From assembly GCF_040939455.1 (NCBI RefSeq), contig NC_134120.1, positions 15,862,501 through 15,926,500 on the forward strand: a stretch of DNA of 64,000 bases. The letters are read 5' to 3'. The notes under the pieces are model-generated. The model made no database searches. It was not told the origin of the DNA and worked only from the letters and a program-made list of their open reading frames with translations. The DNA is from Microcebus murinus (taxonomy: Eukaryota > Chordata > Mammalia > Primates > Cheirogaleidae). Positions 24,583 to 64,000 of this stretch are shown one piece after another. Position numbers and translations under genes: made by a program. Position 1 is the first letter of the stretch, and each line of letters begins with the position of its first letter.

Positions 24583-25384
24583 GTGAGCTAAGAACAAATT
24601 ATTGGTGAACATCTACATTTAGGGGAGAAGAGAAACTAGTAGGAGTATTTCAACAGAAAAACCAGGAGATTGAAATGTCATGGAAACCAAACAGGTTCAA
24701 GAAAGAATGGTCTGGAACACTGAACACTGCACAGGGGAGGGTGGGCGGGCACAGGGAAACGGTTGTTCAATCTGACCACCTGGAGATCTGCTATCCTATT
24801 GCCCAAACATCCCAGGTGGCCTTGAGCACCAGGCGGGAGTGCAGTGGGAATTATGGGAAATTTTGGAGCAGCACATTGACACAGCCAGAGCTTGGCTGGA
24901 GGCTGGGAAGGGGGAGAAACAGAGTGGACATGCTTTAAGAGGATAGGGAGTTCTAGAAGCTAACTTAAGGGTTGGTGGCTTCAATGTTCAACATGTAGAG
25001 CAGGACAATGACAGGCCCAAGGTCGCCAGGGTCTGAGGGGTTCCTGGACCCCCCCACCCCCGTTGGGTATGACCATTGCTCTTTGCATGTCACCGGCAGC
25101 AGGTATTTCTCAACGCTGTGTCTCTCGGCCTCCGCAGCTAATATTTGTCTCCCATTGATCCAGCATCCAGCCTGTTACTCTTTAACTGGAGTCCAGGGTT
25201 CAAAGGGCTGTTGTTTAAACACTTACTACATTGGGGAGGGAACATCCCGCTGATAATCGCAACAGATGAACAGGCAAGGATCTTCTGAGTAAATACAGAG
25301 TGCAGAGGAGGCAAGAGGGCGCCAGGAGGCGGGTTGAGGTCATCAACAGAGGGGGATGGGGGAGGGAGAAGACCCCAGTGACAG

Positions 25385-25682
25385 AGTGCACTTAAATGAA
25401 CCTGGATGGTGTAGCCTATGACACACCTAGGCTGCATGACATAGCCTATTGCTCCCAGGCCACAAACCTGCAAGCATGTTGCTGTGCTGAACACTGTAGG
25501 AAATCTTAACACAATGATAATTATTTGTGCATCTAAACATAAACACAGAAAAGGTAATGTGCTACAACACTGCCATATTGTCACCATGCAATAGGAATAT
25601 TTTAGCTCATGATCTCATGAGATCACTGTCATATATGCAGTCTGTCGTTGACTGAAATGTCATCATGCAGCGTAGGACTGTA
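25385..25682 (-). mobile_element. Tigger-type DNA transposon fossil (MER44/Tigger7-like)
   Basis: TGGATGGTGTAGCCTATGAC, ACACCTAGGCTGCATGAC, AGCCTATTGCTCCCAGGCCA, AACACAATGATAATTATTTG and the end GTCGTTGACTGAAATGTCAT, CATGCAGCGTAGGACTGTA follow the order of the MER44-type nonautonomous element I recall. The right terminal inverted repeat is visible; the left end is eroded. The family name is from memory. Confidence 0.6.
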
Positions 25683-26259
25683 TGTTACACGTTAACATTT
25701 AGAGTTTTTTTTTTTTTTTTCAAACAGAAACTCTTTTAAGAATCCAACATCCTGGAGCCACATCAAAGAGTTCTTGGGAGTAGAAAATCCTGTCCTTTGT
25801 CTCTGGTCCCTTCAGCCTCTCAACTCTGTTGGATAAAGGGACGTTCTTTCTGTCCCTGGAAAATACCAGGCACTTGCTTTGTGGTGGGGGGGAAAGCCGG
25901 AAGCGGGGGAGGGTGCCCTGCTCTGCGGCTAGAAAGGCCCAAGGTCTTTACGTGCTGAGGCTGGGACTGCCCCAAGAACAGGCTGCTCTTTCACATTGTG
26001 TAGCTGTCCCTTATCCACATGGATTTTGTAAACGGAAGCAGGCCACCTCCCCTCAAAAATCTCCTCTACTCACTTTGCTGATATGTAAATGCCATAATTT
26101 CAACCTTCAGTCCTTTTGACTTAAGCCAAGCATCACCTTTGCATTTGTTAAAATAAAAATGCCTCTGGAAACGGTCACGTGGCTAGCCTATCAGTCAGTT
26201 ACACCTTAGTATACATGAGTTTACTGGCTTTCCTCTTAGGAAGTTTGATGGAAGGGGTT

Positions 26260-26375
26260 GAATGGGCAGTAGAGTCAGTGGTTGAATGGTGTCATCGAGT
26301 CAACCTGGGGCCAGAGCACGGCTCTGCTGGCCTCTTAACCTCCAAGTCTTTTTCCTTGTGTGCAAATTGGGGCTC
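26260..26375 (+). repeat. MIR SINE fragment
   Basis: GTGGTTGAATGGTGTCATCG, GGCTCTGCTGGCCTCTTAAC and TGTGTGCAAATTGGGGCTCA give a diverged MIR order. Confidence 0.5.
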
Positions 26376-27119
26376 ACTAGGCAGACGTGGAAATTTCTAT
26401 TAAGTAGTAGGAAACCGACGTGCAAAGGGATGCGCATTGATGGCTGAAAGTAAACTCTTCATGGCAGAGTTTGGCTTGTTGTTCCCAAACTCCCTCCTTT
26501 TTTCTCTGGGTGCCACTGGATACTTCCCAGCTTCCCTTGCAGTTAGGCACCGCCATGTGACTGACTTCCGGCCAGGGGAAGGTGGGCAGAGGGGATTGGC
26601 CCTCCTGCACCAGCTTCGATAGGCTCTCTTCCCTCCTCTGCCGGCGGGTGGCAGAGGACCCCGTTCCCGGGGGTTGTGGAGATGTCGAGGAGCACAACCT
26701 CTCCTCTAACCTACCCAGCACCGAGAAACGCACCCCTACTAAGCCACTGTGATCTGGGGGTTAACCGCATTACTGTCCTAATAAACTCTTGCATTCTTCC
26801 TCCTCAGGATGCTAGCAACGGAGAGGGAGGCGGCTGGAGCAGCTGGGCGGGGGCCAGGGAACGGACAACCATCCCCCCACAAATGTACCTGGATTTCAAG
26901 GTGATCCCTGTATGCAAATGATCAAGGCTCAAACATCCTATAGGGGGACTGTGTATATTTGGGAAGTCCTGAGCCCGTGAAATGAGGATATCCAGCTATT
27001 TGGATATCTGATGACTATTTGAAAGACTATTTGGTGTCTTTTCTTTCATGGTGCCCTGTGGCTTCCCATCAATTGACTAAAATGGGTTTTACCGCTTCAA
27101 GGGAGTATAGATACCAGCT

Positions 27120-27360
27120 AGGATAAAAAAAATTTACTGTAATAAACTGATGGTTCCATTTGTATGACATTCTAGAATAGGTGAAACTAATATATGGTGG
27201 GAAAAACTCAGGACAGTGGTTGCTCTAGGAGTTTAATAAAAAGACAAAACAGCAGACAGGTAAGAATAAATGTGTATCCTTTCATTAAGCCTAGGCCATG
27301 TGTCTTGGTCAGACTTTAATGTTTTTTAAACGTGTGGAGTTTTGGGGAAGAGGAAGGAAG
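27120..27360 (+). repeat. L1M-type LINE 3' fragment
   Basis: CATTTGTATGACATTCTAGA, ATAGGTGAAACTAATATATG, then GACAGTGGTTGCTCTAGGAG: the old L1 3' pattern. It lies just past the inferred NEDD4L cleavage site. Confidence 0.6.
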
Positions 27361-27486
27361 TGAACATATTATAAATGTGCAGGCATTTAACACCCTCTGA
27401 AGCAATTATGATGCATTTCACAAAGCAGCTTTAAATCAGACAGCCCATAATACTTGATGTAGAAAATGTTCCAGCTTCCATAATTC

Positions 27487-27492
27487 TTTATT
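27487..27492 (-). terminator. NEDD4L: Likely distal polyadenylation signal of NEDD4L (AATAAA)
   Basis: Minus-strand AATAAA in an AT-rich setting. A CA about 20 bases downstream (about 27467) is a suitable cleavage site, and TG-rich sequence follows (CTGTCTG, CTTTGTG, GAGGGTGTT). Not tested against transcript ends. Confidence 0.6.
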
Positions 27493-28049
27493 AAATATTT
27501 GACAAGTTGCATCACTTCTTTACAATAACTTCATTTTGTCACATTAGTCTTTTGTTGTCAGGAAAACAATCTACAATTTCTCTTTAGATTTCTAAAGAAA
27601 AAAGCAAAGCAAAAAGGATTTGTTCTTAAACAAAGCTTTTCCTGTATCAAATTCAACTGTACGTTAAAGCTATTCTGATTGTGAAAATGAGCATTATCTG
27701 TAAGTTGTCTTTAAAAAGAAAACTTCAAGGTAGTTTGGTTTTTACCACTGTATCAAATAGTACTTGGCTTTATATTAGGAGGTGGGTTTATAATAAAAAG
27801 TTATGAAACATTGAGAATTCATTTGGAATGCTTGAAACTCTTTCACCTTTAAAAGTCACTGTTTTTTTCATGTTTCATTGGTTAACAGATCCTGAATTTA
27901 CGAAATGACAGCAAATCATCATCTTCCTAGGGTTCTCTCAGGCTCTGAGGGTTAGAGAATTTTCAGGACACAGCTTGGAGAAAACTGGAGAAGGGACTAA
28001 GCTCTCACTCCCTTTCGAAACCAGATTGCTCGATAAAGGTGTAAAAATG

Positions 28050-28115
28050 CTATATAAATATATACATATATATTTGGACAGCATATGTAGGTATATATGT
28101 ATATATATTACATAC
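28050..28115. repeat. TA/TACA-rich simple sequence in NEDD4L 3'UTR
   Basis: Alternating TA and TATACA units in two blocks around GGACAGCATATGTAGG. Confidence 0.8.
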
Positions 28116-31100
28116 ATAGTAGTGAAGGAAGAACAAAGTCACGCAAAGTTAACATGAAGGAAACTGTGACAGTCTAGGTGAAATTAGCCTGAGTAGGAGA
28201 GGCAACCGGCTTACAGAGGAACAGGTATCTGCAGACACAGGGTTATGGTCACAAGAGCGGCTTCCGACGTGCTGATACAAGGTTGAGAATGCAGTATACT
28301 AGCAGCAGGAGCCAAGAGCAATGTCCTTAGAGTCCCACGGTTACTCCTTACAGACACAAAACCAACCAACAAAGACATGCACTTTCAACATGCGCTGCTT
28401 TGAGTATAACATCTTTAACAAAGGATGGATGTGTAACAACTGGTTTCCTTGGAAAATTTCATACCAACAGAACGTTAACCCTTTCCTGTAAAACATTATC
28501 CAAGCTCACGTCCTAATGCGACAGCGTTTTTCTCTGACACACTGAGAACACCCTGGGGTGGGCGTGTGTGTATGCAAGTACATATATACACTGTTCATTA
28601 AGGCTTATGTAAATTCAAAAAGTGGTCCAAAGTATATCACATTTTCCTCCCCAGTTTTAAAATCTAAAGTATTAATACAAAATTTGGAGTTTATAAGGAG
28701 TTTTTTAAAAACACATCTGAGTCCTGAAATTGGCAGTTTTGATGTGACTTACCAGGACGTACCCCAATGCCTGAATGAGACAGAGGCAGTGCATGATCTT
28801 CTGGGGGACAGGAAGGGAGCAGGCCGGGCGGTTACCCTGCACAGCAGCACCCCCTACTGGCAAGGTAGAAAATGATACCAGATAGCACCTCCCCCTTCCC
28901 TCTCTCAGTACAGGGGTGCAGAGTGAGGGTGAGCAAGAGTGAGAGTGGAAAAGAGCAGAGAGAGAGTGGAAAAGAGACAGTAGGGCTGCCACAGTGTGTG
29001 GAGGCTTGGAGAACTGATTAACCCAGGCTGTTTTAAAAAAATGTATTTTAAAGTTTCAGAGGTGAGATACAATACTCGTAGGAAAATATAAGGGTTAACT
29101 GGTAACTGATAGAACAATTTGAAAGTTACTGCATATGAACTTGGCTTTTGAGAGAGCCACCTGGGATCTTTTGAGATCAAACAGCAACAGCGTATGTTGT
29201 CGATGTAACACTGGGAGGTGTAGAAAGTAGCTCAAGTATCTTGCAAACCATTTCTCAGGATCTGTCAACTATGTCCTTACGTGGGAGGAATGATTCATGT
29301 GAAGTCACTTTGTATCATTTGCCATCTGAATTTAGGGGACATCCACTGTCACTTGCCAAAGGGTCTTGGAAACAAAGATTAAGTATCTTAGGTTTGTTGT
29401 AGTGATGAGTGTACTGGCTATGGAAAAGTAAACGACAATATACATTTCAGGCCAACAAGGAGCGCTCGCTGAAGCCCACTACACCGTAACACCGACATGC
29501 TCATTGCTGCCTGCTCCGCGCCCGGGGTGGGGAGGCAGCACTGTCTGCAGTTGTTCCCGCCACGCGGACTGCCCCCATTCCTCCTCAGGCCACCGAGGGG
29601 CAGGAATGGAAACACCCAGGATCCACAGGCAACTGTGGTAACTGATGTTAACAGACCTTCACGAGCTCTGGCAGGAGAATGGAGAGTGAGCACAGCTTCG
29701 GCAGGGAACTAAAGACACTGGACTAAGGGGCTTGGGAGAAGACAGAGCTGGAGAGCCTGGCCTAGAGGCTAGGACCACTAGGATGGGGGGCAGCACCCTC
29801 CTCTGCCAGGGCTGCCAGTGGGGGTGGGGGCCTGAGGAACGAGCCAGCAACCTGCCCCATGCACAGCACACCACCCCTGCAATGACCTTATGAGACGAAC
29901 ATGGCCTTCAAGACTTGGAGAACACAAGATATATGACCATTTGGGGCAAAGAGTGAAACTTCCAGAATTATTGAGGACTATGGAATCTTATTTTGATTTT
30001 TTTTTTTTAAAAGCAAACCCCCAATCCAGCAATGTTTACTCGTCATTAAAACCAGATATTATTGATGGAAAGATGAACTAAAGTGTCATTCACAATTACT
30101 GCCTTTCAAGTACTCATGGAGCAGATTTCGATAATTCTTATCTGTTTCTGACTTAGAAATTATCAGAATGATTTTTCTTTCATATTTCAAATATTTCCTT
30201 TCATTTTTCAATACTTGGCTGAATTTGCATTTAGTGAATATTCTGATTTTTTTTTCAATATACAGTTTGCAAAATGACAGAAGAATCCTAGTTCTTAAGA
30301 CTAGAATTGGATTTTTTTCCTCCTATAATTACATGATCACTCTCAAAACCCACAAAAGCACACTGCTGCTCCACCTAGGCTTTGGCATGAGTTTTAAAAG
30401 AAAATAGAATATGAACTATTAGGGTTTACAAAAGGGGATTTTTGCCACTGAGACAATTTGTTATGTCGACTGTAGGGGAAAAACACCACCAATAGACAGA
30501 AATAACTGAGCAGTATTATTTTTGATAGTTACTTAACACCGAAGCTTTCTGATCACTACTAGGTATATTTTTAAACCAATATGGAAAAGGATCCAATATT
30601 CAGCTCTGTAGACATCCACCTTCTTTTAGAAACTCAGGCCTCTGCACCCCCCCTTCAGACAACTCATCTGCAAACACAAAACGTTCAAGGCTTCTCACGT
30701 GCCACCCAGAGCTGGGTAACAACGAGCAATTTCTTACGGCAGAAGGTCCTTCTGACCTAACGCAGCTCCTGAAGCCACAATTTTTTTGGTCTTATCGACG
30801 ACTGGCAACAGGGTTCAGGACAACACAGGTTAAAAAGGACACAGCAGGGTTGCAGAACTCCCAAGCCTCAGGCATTTTCACAAAACACAACGGACTTCCA
30901 CAACAGAGACTTGCCAGTGGAAAAGAATGGAACCTCGCAGATGCCCTCAATCCTCTAGCACGACCAGCTCGAATCGACGGCTTGACCTCTCTGGGTCAAA
31001 TCAAGTCTTCTCTGTCACTGCTAATCTGGCACACGACAGACACAACTCGGGCAGTCTCGAAGCATGCAACAGGTCACAGATAACAAAACTCAGATCAAGT

Positions 31101-32071
31101 GTGTATTCAATCTTTGTAGCTGCGTAGGAATCACACAACGATGGGGAGGACAGGTCTGTAGGCTCAGCTTCACATCCGGGTATTCATACGCTAGCAGCCA
31201 GATTCACAACTGATAGACGTGTGTGGGGAGAAGAAATAATCATCACATTTAATGTTTATGATAAAAAAAAAACAAAAACAAAAAACCAGATACGACCTCC
31301 ACGTAGTACATGAAGTGCCTTCGGAACGGGTGCAGCTAGAACAGAAGTGGGTTATGTGGCTACCGTTAGCAAACGCATACAAAGAAGAGACTAGACAGAT
31401 CTGGTTTCCACAGTTTCAAATCAAGCAGTGCCAAGTTTCATTCAAAATGTCTCTACTACAAATGGCGAAGAGGAAATAGAATAAAAGAATGTCTGTACAG
31501 CATCGGGAAGGGTTAAGTAATTTCTCTTACGAGAAATGGTAGTCCAACCCTGTCTCAAATGTGTTATAGCACACGTAATTACTTCTAAGGAATAATGGTG
31601 TGATTCCTTTCAAGTCAACACAAAATTTGTCATGCTATGTTACAAGTCTCGCAGCCTGTAGCTATTATCTAGATTTGTACAAAAAACCCAAAAATGTAAT
31701 ACCCAGTTTTTCTTTCTGAGTATGGAAAAAAAAATTATCATTATGTTTAATGATATAATGGAATTGGAAGTTCTCTCAAAGTACTTGTCTGTAGGAGGTT
31801 TTCGGGCCAAAAGTTAGGCTTCCAATTCTAATAGAGGGTGGAGGTGTCAAAGGACTTCAAAAATAAAAATGTCATTGTCATTAAGCCCGGTATGAAATTC
31901 AAATACAAAAAAAAAATTGCTCACTTTTCCAAGGACATGAGACATCTTTAATTGTAATTAAATAAAATCTGAAAATCGGTCTAAATCATTTTAAAAAGTA
32001 AACACGAGTTGTAATACCATACCTGTAGAGTGATTAATTCCATTCATTGTCATTAGAAAGTATGTAAAATA

Positions 32072-32077
32072 TTTATT
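32072..32077 (-). terminator. NEDD4L: Possible proximal polyadenylation signal in NEDD4L 3'UTR
   Basis: Minus-strand AATAAA about 300 bases after the stop codon. Use of this site would give a very short 3'UTR. This is only a hexamer match; usage is unknown. Confidence 0.25.
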
Positions 32078-32374
32078 AAGGGCTTTGCCTGCAGAGGCAC
32101 AACATAAATAGCGAAAGTCCTCCTGAAATGTAATTAGTGTACATATCAACCAGTCGATGATGTGCGGGGGGAAGCGCAGGGACTCGAGCTGGGGCCGGGT
32201 TCCCGCGCCTGGACGGGGACGGCGGACGCGTGCGCCGCGAAGGCTCAGCTCCAGGGCCCACGCCTGCAGCCGCTCTTCTGCCAGTCGTCTCCGCAGAAGT
32301 CTGTCAGGCAAAATGCAAAAGTGCAAGCAGAACTTGCTCGAAGAACAACCACCCCCGAGGCAGGGCGTGCTGCT

Positions 32375-61893
<29,519 letters not shown>

Positions 61894-63191
61894 TTACATA
61901 TACTGAGCCAACATTCAGAGAATTTCATGAATCATAAACATTAAAAATTCATCCTTCGTATTACCCATAGAAGATGTACATAATGTCCACATGGGACATG
62001 GGTAAGTCATAGAACTGATCAGGGATAGTCAGCACTGAATGGGGCTTTCACAATTGAAAACAGCTACACTGATATCCAAGAAATATTTAAGTGTATGCTG
62101 TGCAAACTCAGTGTGCTTTTCATGTGACTTCAGTCAGAATATGGGTCAGGGTGTAATTTTTTTGGCTATAGTTTAGGGAAGTTACTGGTATGATACTTTA
62201 CACACAACCCACAATGATAATGGTCATTTTGAAAGGTCTAATCTTTTTGGGGAGATACAATGAGCAGAAAGGGACACTCTAATCAAGGAACATAAAATCA
62301 AGTAGATGGCATTCTTGAAAAGTTCCCAATTTAGATTTTGGAAGGTTTGTCCCTTAATATTTAGTGGTTTTTGGCAAGGATTACTTTGAATATCAAATGT
62401 CTTATCTATAAAATAGGGTGATGGAACCAGGTGTGGGCTCAGGAACTGAGTTAACTATAATTATTGAAAAGTTCTGATATCTCTTCAGGCAAAAAAAAAT
62501 CCCAACATTTTAACGTAGTCACTTAAATAATCTTTATTTGCTATGTTGTAAAGTAACTTATAATATCTGAGAGTCAGAATCCTGACTTTAGGCTCTGGAA
62601 AAGGCTTCCAATATATTTTAGGAAGTAAAAGGACTGATTTCTGCATACACCCAGATGTAACTAAGACAGTCTCATACTCAGAGCAACTCAAAGCAACTTG
62701 CTTTTTAGCAAACAGTATGAATTTTGACAGATAATACTTCTGATATCATTTTGGACTAATAGAATGTATTGATCCTTAGTAAAATGTCCCCAGACTCCAA
62801 ACCTTACACCTTTTACCATGCTTATTCTTGACAGAAAGAAGAAATGAAAGAAAACCTTCCATCCTTCATACTGTTTTAAGACATGATTATACAAATAACT
62901 GAAAACAAAACAAGCAACCACTCTTAACAGAAGAAAATCGTGTAATTTGATAGCAATGAAGACCTCTTTATGTATCTTAAAAACACGCTAAAGAAAATTT
63001 ATACTGCCTATGGTCTATTCTTAGTTTTTAAAGCCAGTCTTCATTTAACTTTCCATTCAGCACTGACGTGACCACATAGCCCATTTATTTTGGGCAGTAT
63101 GGGGGTGAACCAGGGTCCTTCTGATTTCAAGAGTGTTCTTCTCTAAGTGCCCAAAGAGGCGAGAAAAACTTTATATTTCTCTGCTGCGCCT

Positions 63192-63300
63192 CTTTTAATA
63201 AAAAGATTTGTTCTGTAAAATTTGGATTCAGTCAAAAGGCCGCACTCAAGGATCCAGAAGGCCACATGTGGTCCACAAGGCTGCAGGTTCCCCACCCTTT
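63192..63300 (+). mobile_element. Half of a hAT-type nonautonomous element
   Basis: TTTTAATAAAAAGATTTGTT, AATTTGGATTCAGTCAAAAG, GCCGCACTCAAGGATCC, GGCCACATGTGG and GGCTGCAGGTTCCCCACCC match the right half of a palindromic hAT element I recall from primates. The left half is missing. In the NEDD4L intron at the right edge. Confidence 0.5.
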
Positions 63301-63479
63301 TCTGATTCTTGGCAAGACATGAACTTTGTCCATATCAGGACGATCACCTAAATAAGGAAAACAATACGTCGTTCTGATGTAAGCTAATAAAGATATGTTT
63401 TTTGGTCTACCAACACAACATCCCATCACAAACTAGAGCTTCCCTCGAGTTTATTTCTCACTCTTCAGCGCTCCTTCGC

Positions 63480-63620
63480 TGATTTATTCAACAGATATTT
63501 CTTGAGCACCTACTCCTGTGGAAGGCATTTTGAGTGCTGGGGAAATAATAGTAGATAAAAAGCAAAGGTTTCTTTCCCGGTCCCCTCCTGGAGCTTCCGA
63601 GCTGCCGGGAGCAACAGGGA
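63480..63620 (-). repeat. L2-like 3' end, antisense
   Basis: GATTTATTCAACAGATATTT, CTTGAGCACCTACTCCTGTG, then GCATTTTGAGTGCTGGGGAA: the inverted L2 tail pattern. Confidence 0.6.
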
Positions 63621-64000
63621 ATGAGAAATAAATGAGGAAGACAATGACACAGCTCCCGTGGGGTTATTTCAGAGGAGCTGGCCAGGGAGGGCGGCTCTGA
63701 GGAAGGGACACCGGAGCAGAAACCAGAGTGACAGGAGGGGACAGACCACGGCAGGAACAGGGGTGCCACGTCCCGAGGAGGGAAAGCGTTTGTGGGATGC
63801 TGTAGCTGTAACTGTGATGGAGGGAACTAAACTGAAGAAATGACCTCCTTGCATGCTCTCCCTCCAGCTTTGCAAAACCCGAACCCGAGGGCAGACTCTA
63901 CTCCAGCCCACTCTGCAACGAGCAGTGTCTCCGGTAAGGACTTTCTCCAGTTAAGTAGGATTTGACGAGATGAATAAATCTGACCAGGCGCTTCCATTTC

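Larger units (their letters stand above)
9861..27466. other. Intergenic region between NEDD4L 3' end and the MIR122 promoter
   Basis: About 17.6 kb with no protein gene recognised. The longest open frame (10549-11118, minus, 189 codons) has no family resemblance and no splice context. Recognisable contents are repeats listed separately: L2, MIR, L1M, MER5A-like, a Tigger-like element and a Y1 retropseudogene. Long unannotated stretches (14350-15980, 17330-19070, 20700-22900, 24300-25380) show nothing I can name beyond degenerate repeat-like sequence. Distal liver enhancers for MIR122 could lie here but cannot be read by eye. Confidence 0.55.
27467..32374 (-). other. NEDD4L: NEDD4L 3' untranslated region, about 4.9 kb
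   Basis: AT-rich stretch directly after the stop codon with no splice or coding signal. I see no Alu, MIR, L2 or L1 copy in it, in contrast to the introns and to the flank below 27467, where L1-like sequence resumes. Its length fits my recollection of a long human NEDD4L 3'UTR. The end is inferred from the AATAAA at 27492-27487; shorter isoforms are possible. It contains a TA-rich simple stretch at about 28050-28115. Confidence 0.7.

Noticed and set aside
27467..32374. miR-122 regulation of the neighbouring NEDD4L 3'UTR
   Set aside because: No seed match (ACACTCC on the minus strand) was noticed in a visual scan of this stretch, so no claim is made.

Overview
This window is nuclear DNA from a primate, most likely a strepsirrhine (lemur-type). 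The organism call rests on two things. The gene content is mammalian: spliced NEDD4L exons and the MIR122 hairpin. The youngest Alu copies (57840-58170 and 46589-46910) carry a short insertion between the arms, reading like ATTAATTGGCC..ACTAATATATA, that I associate with lemur Alus and not with monkey or human Alus. Older AluJ/FLAM, MIR, L2, L1M and hAT fossils fill the rest.

Right half (27467-61842, minus strand): the 3' end of NEDD4L, the HECT-type ubiquitin ligase NEDD4-2. Twelve exons can be placed to the base. Each has GT/AG ends, the phases agree, and the joined length is 1161 bp (386 residues plus stop) with no break. They encode the WW4-HECT linker and the complete HECT domain, equal to residues 590-975 of the 975-residue human form. 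The catalytic cysteine codon is split between the last two exons. The last exon continues into a 3'UTR of about 4.9 kb that ends near an AATAAA at 27492-27487. The WW4 exon and everything 5' of it lie beyond the right edge.

Left part (1-27466): no protein gene was found. It holds the liver microRNA gene MIR122 at 4832-4916 (minus strand), with its antisense partner MIR3591 on the plus strand. About 4.8 kb upstream of the hairpin is a GC-rich block with a strong splice donor (9580-9575). It is preceded by a TATA-like element and FOXA, HNF6/ONECUT and HNF4 (DR1) motifs. This is the likely first exon and promoter of the primary miR-122 transcript. The order NEDD4L then MIR122, in the same direction, is the mammalian arrangement; ALPK2, the next gene, is not reached.

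Other items with direct sequence support include a Y1 RNA retropseudogene (12931-13054) flanked by target-site duplications. There is also a 66-bp Alu-derived insertion lacking both ends but with a perfect duplication (54068-54133), a short hAT element with matching terminal inverted repeats (35438-35628), and many MIR/L2/L1 fossils. I found no CRISPR, bacterial, phage or viral genes. The open reading frames outside the NEDD4L exons look like chance frames. The most interesting region is the MIR122 locus with its promoter; it is a known gene, not a new system.
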